This document shows, in pieces, positions 48,738-59,537 of a stretch of DNA of 64,000 nt (its first letter is position 1; the number at the start of each line of letters is the position of its first letter). A program made the position numbers and the translations under genes. This DNA comes from Gammaproteobacteria bacterium (GTDB taxonomy: Bacteria; Pseudomonadota; Gammaproteobacteria; Pseudomonadales; Pseudohongiellaceae). The stretch covers positions 124,001 to 188,000 of the forward strand of contig VYCF01000024.1 of NCBI GenBank assembly GCA_009844085.1, written 5' to 3'. The notes beneath the pieces were generated by a model. It ran no database searches, was not told where the DNA came from, and saw only the letters and a program-made list of their open reading frames with translations.

Positions 48738-50102
48738 CTACCCCGCGGGTGGCAACAGCGGGATTTCACGTAGCGGGCTTTCGAAGAATCCCCAGAACAG
48801 GTACATGATGATCGTGCAACACACCAGCGTGATCAACATTACCGGAAGCCCTTTGCGGAACCACAGTCCCGGCGTGATCGCGAGGCTCGGATCGCCGGCG
48901 TCCTTTGCCATCTTCTCGGAAATGGAAACGATGAACACGTTGGCGGTCGAACCGAGGTGCGTGCCGTTGCCGCCCATGCCGACGCCTGCCGCCAGACCCC
49001 AAAGCAGCGGAGTCACGTTTATGCCCTGGGCGTCCATGCTCACGAGAATGGGAAGCATCGCCGCCGTGAACGGGATGTTGTCGATGGCGGCGGAGAGAAT
49101 CGCCGATACCCACATCAGCATCAAGGTCGCCATCAGCAGATCGTTTTGCGCGTACGGAATGACGAATTGTCCGATGTATTGCAGGAACTGACTGTGTTCC
49201 ACTCCGCCGACGATGATGAAAAGGCAGGCGAAGAACATCAGCAAGGCGAGTTCGGTGCGGGCGAAGGATTCCTCCATGTCGAGTTTGTTGCCGATGATTG
49301 CCAGGGCGGCGAGGCCCAGGGCGGACACGAACCAGGGTTCCCAGGCCAGCGCCCGGTGCGCCATGAATCCGATAACCATGACGACGAGCACGGCCAGCGC
49401 GCCGTACCAGGTGCGCGGGTCGACGAGTTTGTCGCGGTCTTTCAGATCGAGCGGCGCCGGCGTCACTTTCAGTTCCTCGCGGAACAGGTAACGCAGGAAT
49501 ACCAGGATAACGAGCCAGGCCACCAGCACCATGAGGAACATGTGCTGGGCGAATTCGTTGAAGCTGATGTTGAATTCGGAACCGATCATGATGTTCGGCG
49601 GGTCGCCGACCAGCGTCGCCACGCCGCCGGTGTCGGACAACAGCGCCGCGGCGAGCAGGAAGGGGATCGCGGTGATGCGCATGGCCTGGCAGATCAGGAT
49701 GATGAGCGGGCCGAAAATGACCACGGTGGTAACGTTGTCGAGCAATAGCGACAGCACAGTCACCAAGGTTCCCATCAGAGCCAGCAGCAGGAACAGGCGG
49801 CCGGCGCTGAAATCGGCGACCCAGTAGGCCAGTTGCTGAAATCCGCCGGTGGGAATCATGATGGCGACGATGGTCATCATGCAGCCAAGCAACAGGATCA
49901 CGTTCCAGTCGATCGCCTCCACGGCGCCGTGGGGATCGTAAAATCCCATGGCGTTTCCTACGATGACCATGACGGCGGCGCCGGCCATGGCGCATTTCAC
50001 GCGATGCACTCCATGTATGCCTTCGGTAAAAATGGCGGTGAAGGTGATCGCGAGAATGATGCCGGAAACCAGCATGTCGTTGTTCCAGACTAACGTTTCC
50101 AT
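48738..50102 (-). CDS. ArsB/NhaD-type permease (ion transporter superfamily)
   Basis: The 454-residue protein has about twelve helices and IT-superfamily marks: LLDNVTTVVIFGP, ATLVGDPPNIMIGS, AIDNIPFTAAMLP and MGGNGTHLGSTANVF. It belongs to the ArsB/NhaD/P-protein group. NhaD is a Na+/H+ antiporter of halophiles; arsenite export is less likely because no ars genes are near. AAGGAA is before the ATG. Element copy 3 lies upstream. Confidence 0.88.
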   Translation of the reverse strand: METLVWNNDMLVSGIILAITFTAIFTEGIHGVHRVKCAMAGAAVMVIVGNAMGFYDPHGAVEAIDWNVILLLGCMMTIVAIMIPTGGFQQLAYWVADFSAGRLFLLLALMGTLVTVLSLLLDNVTTVVIFGPLIILICQAMRITAIPFLLAAALLSDTGGVATLVGDPPNIMIGSEFNISFNEFAQHMFLMVLVAWLVILVFLRYLFREELKVTPAPLDLKDRDKLVDPRTWYGALAVLVVMVIGFMAHRALAWEPWFVSALGLAALAIIGNKLDMEESFARTELALLMFFACLFIIVGGVEHSQFLQYIGQFVIPYAQNDLLMATLMLMWVSAILSAAIDNIPFTAAMLPILVSMDAQGINVTPLLWGLAAGVGMGGNGTHLGSTANVFIVSISEKMAKDAGDPSLAITPGLWFRKGLPVMLITLVCCTIIMYLFWGFFESPLREIPLLPPAG

Positions 50103-50174
50103 GAAATTCGTTCCTTAACAGGGGGAGGGGTTGGCGCCTTATGTTCTTTGCTCTAGGCACGCAAAACGGGGCAG

Positions 50175-50203
50175 ATGGTATTCGCTTTGTCGCGTCTGTT
50201 CAA
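50175..50203 (-). promoter_or_regulatory. candidate promoter of the ArsB/NhaD-type gene
   Basis: TTGAAC (50198-50203) and TACCAT (50175-50180) are spaced by 17 bases on the minus strand, about 70 bases before the gene. It starts 12 bases from the edge of palindromic element copy 3. Confidence 0.4.
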
Positions 50204-50215
50204 TAGTGGGTTCAG

Positions 50216-50344
50216 TGGCTTCGATCCGTCTCCGTCGGCCGGTGCGGGGTTCAGCGGACGCCGTAAATACATCCATGTAGGCTTCGGGCTCGACATCCCT
50301 GTCTCGCACGCCCGCTGAACCCCGCACCGGCCGATGGAGACTTA
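50216..50344 (+). repeat. palindromic intergenic element, copy 3
   Basis: Outer arms 50228-50257 and 50312-50341 pair over 30 bases with one mismatch. The middle includes the TACATCCATGTA hairpin (perfectly self-complementary four-base stems plus) and a decayed second hairpin GACA-TCCC-TGTC. The right arm ends one base before the dnaQ stop codon, so the dnaQ message would end in this stem. The arm sequence differs from copies 1 and 2 (CGGCCGGTGCGGGG) on both sides. Confidence 0.9.
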
Positions 50345-51052
50345 CATTTTCTCAAGCCACAGGCAGCCGTCGTTGGATAGGGTGTCGATCTTGTTCAGGA
50401 GTGCTTCGTGGGCGGCTTTTTCTTCGTTCGTGGGTTCGTAGCGGGTCAGTGGGGCGTGGGAGTCGGCGGTTTTGCGGCGGGCTGTGGCCGGGCGTTTGTC
50501 GGCGCGGGACTCTTCGCCGAGGACGAGGCTGATCTGGCCGCCGGTCATGGCGAGGTAGACTTGCGCCAGCAATTGGGCGTCGAGCAATGCGCCGTGTTTT
50601 TCCCGCGCGCTGGCGTCGATGTCGTAGCGCTTGCACAAGCTGTCGATGCTGTTGCGTTGGCCGGGATGCCTGGTTTTCGCCATCTGCAAGGTGTCGGTGA
50701 TCGCGCATACCGACTCCAGCTTGTTCAGCGGGGAAGACGTCAGGGAAAGTTCGTGATCGAGAAAGCCTACATCAAAGGCCGCGTTATGAACGATGACCTC
50801 GGCTCCGGCTATGAATTCGACGAATTCGTCCTCTGCTTCGGCAAACGTGGGTTTGTCCGAAAGTTCTTCATCGCTGATGCCATGCACTTCGAATGCGGCC
50901 GCATCGACCTTGCGGCCCGGATTGAGCAGGCGGCGGAACTCGTTTCCGGTCAACCTCCGATTTTCGATTTCCACGCAGCCGAGTTCTATGATCCGGTGCC
51001 CTCCACTCAGTTCCAGTCCGGTGGTTTCCGTGTCAAGCGCCACTATACGCAT
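50342..51052 (-). CDS. dnaQ: DNA polymerase III epsilon subunit (proofreading exonuclease)
   Basis: Epsilon is the 3'-5' editing exonuclease of the replicase. DEDDh residues: LDTETTGLE, HNAAFDVGFLDHE and the His and Asp in EKHGALLDAQLLA. It has a flexible C-terminal region (residues about 185-236) that binds alpha. The 236-residue length is normal. The start abuts the rnhA stop. The stop codon touches element copy 3. Confidence 0.97.
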   Translation of the reverse strand: MRIVALDTETTGLELSGGHRIIELGCVEIENRRLTGNEFRRLLNPGRKVDAAAFEVHGISDEELSDKPTFAEAEDEFVEFIAGAEVIVHNAAFDVGFLDHELSLTSSPLNKLESVCAITDTLQMAKTRHPGQRNSIDSLCKRYDIDASAREKHGALLDAQLLAQVYLAMTGGQISLVLGEESRADKRPATARRKTADSHAPLTRYEPTNEEKAAHEALLNKIDTLSNDGCLWLEKM

Positions 51053-51511
51053 TCAATTTCCCTCCCCGTCGCCGTTGATTAACTCGTCGATGCCGCGGTT
51101 GGCGAGCTTGTCCGCCTGTTCGTTCTCGGGATGGCCGCTGTGGCCCTTGACCCAATGCCAGTGGATTTCATGCTCCGTGGTCAGACAGTCGAGTTGGCGC
51201 CATAGATCCTGGTTCAACACGGGCTTTTTCGCCGCGGTGCGCCAATTCCGCCGTTTCCAGCCTTCCAGCCATTCGGTTGCGCCTTGCATTACGTACCGGG
51301 AATCGGTGGTGATCTGCACCCGGCATGATTGCTTGAGTTGCTTCAGACCCATGATCACGGCGGTCAATTCCATGCGATTATTGGTGGTTTCCTGCTCGCC
51401 GCCATACAGTTCCTTCTCGTGGTCGCCGTAACGCAGCAGCACGCCCCAGCCTCCATTGCCCGGATTGCCCCGGCAGGCGCCGTCGGTGAACAGATCCACA
51501 TTCTTCTCCAT
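51053..51511 (-). CDS. rnhA: ribonuclease HI
   Basis: RNase HI removes RNA from RNA-DNA hybrids. Catalytic carboxylates are in [12 protein letters not shown] (Asp), [10 protein letters not shown] (Glu), TTDSRYV (Asp) and [11 protein letters not shown] (Asp), and the basic handle [10 protein letters not shown] is present. The length is 152 residues. It is in the conserved methyltransferase-rnhA-dnaQ order. Confidence 0.97.
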   Translation of the reverse strand: MEKNVDLFTDGACRGNPGNGGWGVLLRYGDHEKELYGGEQETTNNRMELTAVIMGLKQLKQSCRVQITTDSRYVMQGATEWLEGWKRRNWRTAAKKPVLNQDLWRQLDCLTTEHEIHWHWVKGHSGHPENEQADKLANRGIDELINGDGEGN

Positions 51512-51517
51512 GCCGAC

Positions 51518-52303
51518 TCAGGTCCGCCCGAATCCCGCATTACGGCCCTCGATCGCGACAATGGCGCCGGTACGGGCGTGTAAAGGCAGCCATTTCTCCA
51601 TGATCGGCGTGACCGGCGCCACTTGATTGACGCAAAGAATGATGTAGGCGCCGCCGAAAGGCGAATTGATCCTTTGTCCTATGCGCTCCCAGCTGCGCGC
51701 GTACCCAAGCAGCGACTTCATGCGCACCGGAAAAAAATGCAGTCCGTAGCGAATGCTGTCGACTTGCAGGTCGAGCAGGCGCAGCCAGTCGGCGACTCTT
51801 CCCGGGGCGATGAACCGGCCGCCCCAGGGAATGCCGCTCCGGCGCCTGAAAAGCCGCCACAATCCCCAACTGCTATATGGATTGAAGCCGATGATGAGCA
51901 TCCTGCCCCCCGGCCTCAGCACCCGGGTCGCTTCCCGCAGCAGGCGGTGACTGTCGCCGGCAAAATCGAGCGCGTGATATAGCACCACGGCGTCCACGCT
52001 ATCCGTGGCGAGAGGCAGTTCTTCGGCATTCGCGACTGGCAGGCCGGAATCGGCCCGATAGCGGGGGGAGAAGTGGATCTTGTGATAGAGCGAACTGTCT
52101 TCGATAAAGGACCGGTTGCCGGAACCGCCAAGTTGCAGAATCCGGTAACCAAACAATTGCTTGAGCAGGGGTTTGGCCACCCGGGCCTCGGCGCGCGCAA
52201 CCGCCGCCCCCTGGGACGAACCGAACCACTCGTCGATCGTTTCCGCCAGCCGCGCCGGCGACATGGCGGATTCCGAGGCGGAGTTATCGCAACTTGTAAT
52301 CAT
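51518..52303 (-). CDS. SAM-dependent methyltransferase (YafS-like)
   Basis: The 261-residue protein has a class I methyltransferase core: LQLGGSGNRSFI (degenerate motif I), PLATDSVDAVVLYHALDF (motif II/III) and LRPGGRMLIIGFNPYS (motif IV), like YafS of Escherichia, which lies in the same place. Substrate is unknown. The start could be 52303, which is used here, or the ATG at 52264; neither has a clear ribosome-binding site. It is divergent from gloB with 46 bases between starts. Confidence 0.85.
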   Translation of the reverse strand: MITSCDNSASESAMSPARLAETIDEWFGSSQGAAVARAEARVAKPLLKQLFGYRILQLGGSGNRSFIEDSSLYHKIHFSPRYRADSGLPVANAEELPLATDSVDAVVLYHALDFAGDSHRLLREATRVLRPGGRMLIIGFNPYSSWGLWRLFRRRSGIPWGGRFIAPGRVADWLRLLDLQVDSIRYGLHFFPVRMKSLLGYARSWERIGQRINSPFGGAYIILCVNQVAPVTPIMEKWLPLHARTGAIVAIEGRNAGFGRT

Positions 52304-52349
52304 TTTTCGAGTCTATAACATGTTGCGATCGGCTCAGGAAAGCTCGTTC

Positions 52350-53129
52350 ATGATTTCGCGAATCCACCCGCTGCCCGCGTTTCGGGACAACTATATCTGG
52401 ACTGTCATCGACGGCGACGGTGGCGCCGCCTGTGTCGTCGATCCCGGCGACCCCGCCCCGGTCATCGAATTCCTCAACGCCAACAGCCTGCATCTCAGCG
52501 ATATTCTGATTACCCATCACCATATGGATCACACCGGCGGCCTGGGCGAGTTGATCGGGAAATACGCGCCGCGGGTATTCGGTCCGCCCGGCATTCCGGG
52601 CATCGGCAAGCTGCTTGCCGAGGGCGATCGGCTCGAAGTGTTCGGTGTGGATTTTCGCGTGTTCGAGGTTCCCGGTCATACCCTGGACCATATCGCTTAT
52701 TTCCATGCAGGCAGTAAACATGATACGCCGATTCTGTTTTGCGGAGACACCTTGTTCGCCGCGGGCTGCGGCAGACTGTTCGAAGGCACTCCGGCGCAAA
52801 TGCTCGATTCGCTGCGCAAACTCATGGTCCTGCCGCCGGAAACCGCCGTGCATTGCACACACGAATACACCATGGCCAACCTTTCCTTCGCCGCCGCCGC
52901 GGACCCGGCCAATTCCGAACTGCAATCGCGAATAAGAAACGAGCAAGGTAAAAGAGATATCGGCAAGCCGACTCTTCCTTCCACTATCGGGCTGGAACTG
53001 GCGACCAACCCGTTTTTGCGTTGCGGACTGCCGGACCTCGCCGCGAGCGCCGGGCGGCGGCTCGGACGCCCGCCCACGGACGAAACCGAAGTATTCGCCA
53101 CGATTCGTAAATGGAAAGACCAGTTCTGA
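52350..53129 (+). CDS. gloB: hydroxyacylglutathione hydrolase (glyoxalase II)
   Basis: GloB hydrolyses S-lactoylglutathione in methylglyoxal detoxification. Zinc motif THHHMDHTGG, PGHTLDHIAY, CGDTLFAAGCGR and CTHEYTMANL are present, and the C-terminal glutathione-binding domain follows. The ATG at 52350 has AGGAAAG upstream and gives 259 residues, normal for the family; an in-frame ATG at 52320 adds ten residues. Confidence 0.96.
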   Translation: MISRIHPLPAFRDNYIWTVIDGDGGAACVVDPGDPAPVIEFLNANSLHLSDILITHHHMDHTGGLGELIGKYAPRVFGPPGIPGIGKLLAEGDRLEVFGVDFRVFEVPGHTLDHIAYFHAGSKHDTPILFCGDTLFAAGCGRLFEGTPAQMLDSLRKLMVLPPETAVHCTHEYTMANLSFAAAADPANSELQSRIRNEQGKRDIGKPTLPSTIGLELATNPFLRCGLPDLAASAGRRLGRPPTDETEVFATIRKWKDQF

Positions 53130-54379
53130 ATTTGTGTTCCGGTTTTCCGGGATTCGTGCGCCTGCTTCTGCCGCTGGCAGTCGTGCTTTCCGGCTGCGTG
53201 GCGGCGCCGCCCGGGCAAGACGCGGCAAGCGATTCGAGCGAACCGCCGCCGCTGACCGGCGCCGCTCCGCCCGGGGGCGAAGGCAGTGTTTTCACTCCGC
53301 GGGGAGAAGGCCGGGAGGATTCACTGGCCGGCCTGCGTCGGCAACGCGTGACTGTGCCGGAGCCGACGTCCCGATATGAGAATCTGTGGGGGCGGATATA
53401 CCTGGGACTGCGGCTTCAGCAACATTACGAGCGGCCGGAAGTCAGGGAGCAGATGCGGCTGTTCGAGAGACGTCCGGACTATTTCGAGCAAGTGGGCGAA
53501 CGCGCACGGCCCTTTCTGCACAATATCGTCGAGCAGATCGAACAGCGCGGCATGCCCATGGAAATCGCCTTGATGCCATTTGTCGAAAGCAGTTTCAATC
53601 CTTACGCGAGGTCGCCTCGGGCGGCGGCAGGTCCCTGGCAATTCATGGCGAAAACAGGACGCAGTCTCGGCTTGCGCGTCGATGAGTGGTTCGACGGCCG
53701 CAGGGATCCGATTCAGGCAACGACCGCGGCGCTGGATTACCTCGAAATCCAGCAGCAGCGTTTCGAAGGGAATTGGCTGCTTGCCTTCGCCGCCTTCAAT
53801 TCCGGACCGGCAACCGTAAGCCGGGCGGTTCGCATGAACCCGGCCGATCCCGCGAGTATTGAATTCTGGGATTTACCGTTGCCGGACGAAACCCAGGTTC
53901 ACGTACCGAGAATCCTCGCGCTGGCGGCCCTGCTTTCCGGCCGCGGCGAGACTGAATTGCCGGTGCCGGATATCGCCGATGAGCAAGCGCTGGAGCGCGT
54001 CAAGGTCGGCAGTGGCGCCAATCTGGCGCTGGCCGCCGAACTGGCCGGCCTCGAACCGCAACTCCTGCGCGATCTGAATCCCGGTTTCCGGCATTGGTGG
54101 ACTCCGCCCGACGGCGATCCCGATTTCGTGAATCTGCCGTCCGGCAATGCTGGAGCGTTACGGCTGGCGCTGCTGCAGAACCCCGCGTCCGTCGAGGCCG
54201 ACCTGATCCGCTATCTGGTGCAGCCGGGAGACAGTATGTGGGCTATCGCCCGCCGCTATGGCGTTCGACTCGAAGATTTGTTGCGATGGAATTCCCTCGA
54301 AGCCGATCAATTGATTTTTCCGGGGCAGATGCTGAATGTCGCCCCCCCAAGCTATCAACCAAGCTATCCACTGAACTAG
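53111..54379 (+). CDS. mltD: membrane-bound lytic transglycosylase D, lipoprotein
   Basis: MltD cleaves peptidoglycan glycan strands. A lipoprotein signal with VLSGC (Cys at residue 29) leads to a proline-rich linker, a SLT domain about residues 110-260 (MPFVESSFNPYARSP with the catalytic Glu, AAGPWQFM), and one LysM domain near the end (YLVQPGDSMWAIARRYGV). Many homologues have two or more LysM repeats, so this is a short version at 422 residues. It begins 19 bases inside gloB. Confidence 0.95.
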   Translation: MERPVLNLCSGFPGFVRLLLPLAVVLSGCVAAPPGQDAASDSSEPPPLTGAAPPGGEGSVFTPRGEGREDSLAGLRRQRVTVPEPTSRYENLWGRIYLGLRLQQHYERPEVREQMRLFERRPDYFEQVGERARPFLHNIVEQIEQRGMPMEIALMPFVESSFNPYARSPRAAAGPWQFMAKTGRSLGLRVDEWFDGRRDPIQATTAALDYLEIQQQRFEGNWLLAFAAFNSGPATVSRAVRMNPADPASIEFWDLPLPDETQVHVPRILALAALLSGRGETELPVPDIADEQALERVKVGSGANLALAAELAGLEPQLLRDLNPGFRHWWTPPDGDPDFVNLPSGNAGALRLALLQNPASVEADLIRYLVQPGDSMWAIARRYGVRLEDLLRWNSLEADQLIFPGQMLNVAPPSYQPSYPLN

Positions 54380-54392
54380 GGGCTGCAATGAC

Positions 54393-55955
<1,563 letters not shown>

Positions 55956-55959
55956 AATC

Positions 55960-56748
55960 ATGGCTTTTCTGGAAGGAAAAAGAATTCTCATTCTGGGTGT
56001 CGCCAGCAAGTTGTCCATCGCCACGGGCATCGCCCGCGCGATGCACCGGGAAGGCGCCGAACTGGCGTTTACCTATCAGAACGAGCGGCTGGGCGAACGC
56101 GTCAGGCAAATAGCCGAGTCCACCGGTTCGAATCTGCTGTTTCCCTGCGATGTAACCAGTGATACGGAAATTGCGCGTTTGTTTACGGATCTGGCGCAAT
56201 CCTGGGACGGTCTCGATGGACTGGTGCATTGCCTGGCCTTTGCTCCGGCGGGCGAACTCGACGGCGATTTCGTCGATGTCACTACCCGCGAAGGTTTTCT
56301 CACGGCTCACGAAATCAGTTCGTACAGTTTCGTTGCGCTCGGACGCGCCGCCAGGTCGCTGATGGAAGGCAGAAACGGCTCCCTGCTCACGTTGAGTTAT
56401 CTCGGCGCCATGCGCAGCTTGCCGAACTACAATGTCATGGGACTCGCCAAGGCCAGTCTGGAAGCGAACATGCGATACATGACCGCGAGCCTGGGGCCGG
56501 AGGGCACCAGGGTGAATGCGATTTCGGCGGGACCTGTGCGGACACTGGCGGCATCGGGGGTGAAAAGCTTTCGCAAGATGCTCGACTACAACGCTCGCAA
56601 TACGCCGTTGCGGCGCAATGTGACGATCGACGAAATCGGCAACGCGGCTGCCTTTCTGTGTTCCGACCTGGCTTCGGGAATCAGTGGGGAAGTGCTTTAC
56701 GTGGACGGCGGGTTCAACACAACCGCCATGAGTGCGTTGCCTGATTAA
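55960..56748 (+). CDS. fabI: enoyl-ACP reductase (NADH)
   Basis: FabI performs the last reduction in fatty-acid elongation and is the target of triclosan-type inhibitors. The Gly-rich nucleotide motif [30 protein letters not shown] with catalytic Tyr, and [13 protein letters not shown] with the Lys are present. The ATG at 55960 gives 262 residues, the same as in Escherichia; an in-frame ATG at 55942 adds six. It stops 17 bases before element copy 4. Confidence 0.95.
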   Translation: MAFLEGKRILILGVASKLSIATGIARAMHREGAELAFTYQNERLGERVRQIAESTGSNLLFPCDVTSDTEIARLFTDLAQSWDGLDGLVHCLAFAPAGELDGDFVDVTTREGFLTAHEISSYSFVALGRAARSLMEGRNGSLLTLSYLGAMRSLPNYNVMGLAKASLEANMRYMTASLGPEGTRVNAISAGPVRTLAASGVKSFRKMLDYNARNTPLRRNVTIDEIGNAAAFLCSDLASGISGEVLYVDGGFNTTAMSALPD

Positions 56749-56764
56749 GCGTTACGTAAGTGTG

Positions 56765-56975
56765 TGGCTTCGATCCGTCGCCGGCGGGTGGTGTAAAGTT
56801 CAGCGGACGCCGTAAGTACGTCCCAGCCGCCAAGCACAGCTTGGCGTCGTTCCGGCTGCGCATGAAGCTGCGCTTCATAAACGCTTGCCTCCACCCCTGT
56901 AGGCTTCGGCCCCGACATCCATGTCGGGGACGCCCGCTGAACTTTACGCCACCGGCCGGCGACTCACGCAGTGCA
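56765..56975 (+). repeat. palindromic intergenic element, copy 4, with insert
   Basis: Outer arms 56777-56806 and 56934-56963 pair over 30 bases with two mismatches. The hairpin CCCCGACAT-CC-ATGTCGGGG at 56911-56930 is the complement of that in copy 1. The arm segment here is GTAAAG on the left and its complement on the right. The element is longer (211 bases) because of an insert at 56825-56897. It fills the gap between convergent fabI and ppiD genes, about 20 bases from each stop codon. Confidence 0.9.
56825..56897 (+). repeat. 73-base insert in copy 4, with two hairpins
   Basis: Relative to copies 2 and 3 this segment interrupts the TAC...TCCC/TGTAGG hairpin. It contains two perfect stems: CGCCAAGC-ACA-GCTTGGCG at 56828-56846 and ATGAAGC-TGC-GCTTCAT at 56862-56878. 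A CCC is seen at both junctions, which may be a short duplication. It may be an independent small mobile or repeated unit. Confidence 0.65.
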
Positions 56976-56995
56976 AGTCCCGTGGATTACCGTGG

Positions 56996-58897
56996 TTAAG
57001 GAAGGGCTTCGCCGAGGTCGAAGATTGTTTCCTGGCGGGTGATTTCGGCGTTTTCGCGGAGGGTTTGGAGGTAGCGTTGGAAATCGTTGTTGCCCAGGTC
57101 CGCGGACAGGGATTGGGCCAGGGTGCGGCGTTGGTCTTCCGGGACGTCTTCGAGGGAGCCGGGGTTGACAGCGGACAGTTCGACCAGGACGAAGGTTCCG
57201 TTGCTCAGTGTCAGGCTGTCGTGCAACGGTTGCTGCTCAGGGCGTGACATGGAAAAGACGTGCCGCGAGATCTCCGGATTGACCCGGATTCCTCCGTTGC
57301 GGCTGACCTCGCTTTCCTCGACCCATTCCAGTTCGTTCGCGGCCAGCAGTGCTTCGAGATCTTCGCCGGATTCAAGGGCTGTCAACACTTCGTTGCCCAG
57401 ATTTGCGGCGGCTTCGCGTTCCATTTCGGTACGCAGGAGCACGGCGATTTCCGCCTGGACTTCTTCCAGCGGCCGGATATGGGACTCGTTGAACTGTTCG
57501 ACGCGTAAAACGGCGGCCCTTGTGTCGTCGAGTTCGAGCACGTCGCTGTTGTTGCCGTCGAACAGCACCTCATCGGAAAACGCCGCAGCGACTACGGCCG
57601 GGTCTGAGAAAATGTCGGCGCCGCCGTTGCGGCCGAAGGCCGCGCTGGTCAGGACCGGCAGGTTCAACTGCTCGGAAATCGTGCTCAGATCGCCGCTCTC
57701 GAAAGCGAGGTTCGACAAGTCCTCCAGCCGTGCGGAATAAATCAGCTCCACTTCCGAGCTTTTCAGATCTCTCTCGATGCGGGCGGAAACTTCCTCGAAG
57801 GGCGGGTATGCGTCCTGGGTGTCTTCCGTCAATTGCACCAGGTGCACGCCGAATTCGCTGACTACCGGGCCGGAAACTTCTCCGAGCGCCAGTTCGTCGA
57901 GCGCCGATTCGATTTCGGGCGGGAAGGCCGTGCCGTCGGTATAGCCGATGTCTCCTCCCTCTTCCCCGGAAATCGTGTCACTGGAAAGCTCAAGCGCCAG
58001 TGCCGCGAAATCCTCGCCGTCGGCAAGCCGCCGGCGGGCCGCGCGCGCCTGCTCAAGCGCTTCTTCCTCGGAAATGCCGAAGGTTTCGAACAGGATATGG
58101 GAAGCGCGTTTTTCCGCCGCTCCCTGGTACTCACCGCGTTCCTGCTCGTAGCGGGCCAGCAATTCCTCGGGAGCAACCGCTATTTCCTCGGCGATAACAT
58201 CCTGATCGAGCACTACATAGCGCACGACCACGGTTTCGGGCTCGCGAAAGTCTTCCTGGTTCTCTTCGTAGTAATCGCCGATGCGCTCGTCGCTGATTGC
58301 GGCGCCCAGGGTCCGCGTGCCGATAGGTATGGCAATGTAGCGGATATCGCGCGTCTGCTGTTGCAACTCGACGAGTTGTTCGAGTTCGCCGGATGTCAGA
58401 AAATTGGAGCCGGCATAGGCATTGGCGATCTGGGACAGCATCATGCGCCGGCCCAGGTCCTCGCGGAACATCGGCACCGACATGCCCTGGCTGGTCATGG
58501 TGCGCACGGCAAGGTCGCTGTCGAACACGCCGTTGATCTGGAACTGGGGGGAATTGAGAATGAACTGGTCTATCCGCGCGCTGGAAACCGCCAGCGCGGA
58601 TCGTTCAGCGGCTTGCCGCAGCACGACCTCGTCGATCAATTGATTGAGCGCGATGTCTTCGACCAGGCCGGGGTCGAGCGCTCCGGCGTCGGGTCCCATG
58701 GTAGCCAGCAGATTCTGCACACTCATCTGCAATTGCAGATCATTGATTTCTTCGCCGTTCACTTCCGCGACGGGGGGCGTGGCGACGAATCCGCCGATAA
58801 TCGATTCCACTCCCCAGAGCGCGAAAACGGCAACGATCAGGCCGATGATCACCTTGGCGACCACACCCTGGGAATTGTCTCTGATGTTCTGGAGCAT
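56996..58897 (-). CDS. ppiD: periplasmic folding chaperone PpiD (SurA N-terminal/parvulin domain)
   Basis: PpiD is anchored in the inner membrane and assists newly exported proteins at the Sec channel. One N-terminal helix (residues about 15-38, VVAKVIIGLIVAVFALWGV) leads to a SurA-N-like chaperone module and a parvulin domain near residues 265-365 (RASHILFETFG, DIGYTDGTAFPPE, VSEFGVHLVQL). A long C-terminal module follows. The 633 residues match the family. The gene is downstream of hupB behind a terminator. Confidence 0.95.
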   Translation of the reverse strand: MLQNIRDNSQGVVAKVIIGLIVAVFALWGVESIIGGFVATPPVAEVNGEEINDLQLQMSVQNLLATMGPDAGALDPGLVEDIALNQLIDEVVLRQAAERSALAVSSARIDQFILNSPQFQINGVFDSDLAVRTMTSQGMSVPMFREDLGRRMMLSQIANAYAGSNFLTSGELEQLVELQQQTRDIRYIAIPIGTRTLGAAISDERIGDYYEENQEDFREPETVVVRYVVLDQDVIAEEIAVAPEELLARYEQERGEYQGAAEKRASHILFETFGISEEEALEQARAARRRLADGEDFAALALELSSDTISGEEGGDIGYTDGTAFPPEIESALDELALGEVSGPVVSEFGVHLVQLTEDTQDAYPPFEEVSARIERDLKSSEVELIYSARLEDLSNLAFESGDLSTISEQLNLPVLTSAAFGRNGGADIFSDPAVVAAAFSDEVLFDGNNSDVLELDDTRAAVLRVEQFNESHIRPLEEVQAEIAVLLRTEMEREAAANLGNEVLTALESGEDLEALLAANELEWVEESEVSRNGGIRVNPEISRHVFSMSRPEQQPLHDSLTLSNGTFVLVELSAVNPGSLEDVPEDQRRTLAQSLSADLGNNDFQRYLQTLRENAEITRQETIFDLGEALP

Positions 58898-58940
58898 TTC
58901 TTAATCGCCGACAGCCGGGGATTGGCTTCCCGGCCTAATT

Positions 58941-58971
58941 AAAAATGGGCGCATCCAGGACGCGCCCATTT
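58941..58971 (-). terminator. rho-independent terminator after hupB
   Basis: On the minus strand AAATGGGCGC pairs perfectly with GCGCCCATTT across a nine-base loop and is followed by T-rich sequence (TTTTTAATTA). It separates hupB from ppiD. Confidence 0.85.
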
Positions 58972-58980
58972 GTTCGTACC

Positions 58981-59041
58981 TGGACCGCCAGCCTTGACTG
59001 GCGGTCCATTCCCGGCGCCGAAGCAGTTCAGTGCCGGGAAT
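58981..59041 (-). repeat. two more stem-loops between hupB and its terminator
   Basis: TGGACCGCCA (58981-58990) pairs with TGGCGGTCCA (58999-59008), and ATTCCCGGC (59008-59016) pairs with GCCGGGAAT (59033-59041). Neither has a T run. With the terminator they make three perfect hairpins in a row in the hupB 3' region, perhaps protecting the abundant message. Confidence 0.75.
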
Positions 59042-59053
59042 GATCTGCCTCGG

Positions 59054-59326
59054 TCAGGACACCGCGTCTTTCAACGCCTTGCCGGCCTTGAAGGCAGGAA
59101 CCCGGGAAGCCGCGATCTGGATGGATTCGCCGGTTCTGGGATTACGACCCGTACGTGCGCCACGTTCACGTACGGAAAACGTGCCGAATCCCACGAGCGC
59201 CACCGAATCGCCGCTACTGAGCGCTCCGGCGATAGCTCCGAGTGCAGCCTCTACGGCATCGCCGGCGCTTGCCTTTGTCAGGCCGGCATTGCTTGCGACC
59301 GCATCAATCAGTTCAGATTTGTTCAT
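59054..59326 (-). CDS. hupB: HU-beta DNA-binding protein
   Basis: The 90-residue nucleoid protein has the HU fold, [11 protein letters not shown] start, [18 protein letters not shown] arm with the conserved RNP tip, and [17 protein letters not shown] precedes the ATG. A strong promoter and three downstream hairpins suggest high expression. Confidence 0.97.
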   Translation of the reverse strand: MNKSELIDAVASNAGLTKASAGDAVEAALGAIAGALSSGDSVALVGFGTFSVRERGARTGRNPRTGESIQIAASRVPAFKAGKALKDAVS

Positions 59327-59537
59327 ACTGTATCCCCTGTCGGATTAGTTGGTGTTGAAAATTCTTATTGCAGAGAGCCCGTTGTCTCCGAACGAACCAG
59401 TTCAATTCAACAGACCCCATCCCCGCAGGTATCCGCCTGCAACCGATGTCGGCCTTCCTGGCCGCATGAAATATGTCCGAACTTGATTCGACGCAGAAGC
59501 AGCTTCGCCTTCTGCTCGACTTTGCTGCTACAGCGGA

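Noticed and set aside
48738-50102. Arsenite efflux pump
   Set aside because: No arsR, arsC or arsA nearby and the motifs equally fit NhaD; kept as ArsB/NhaD type.
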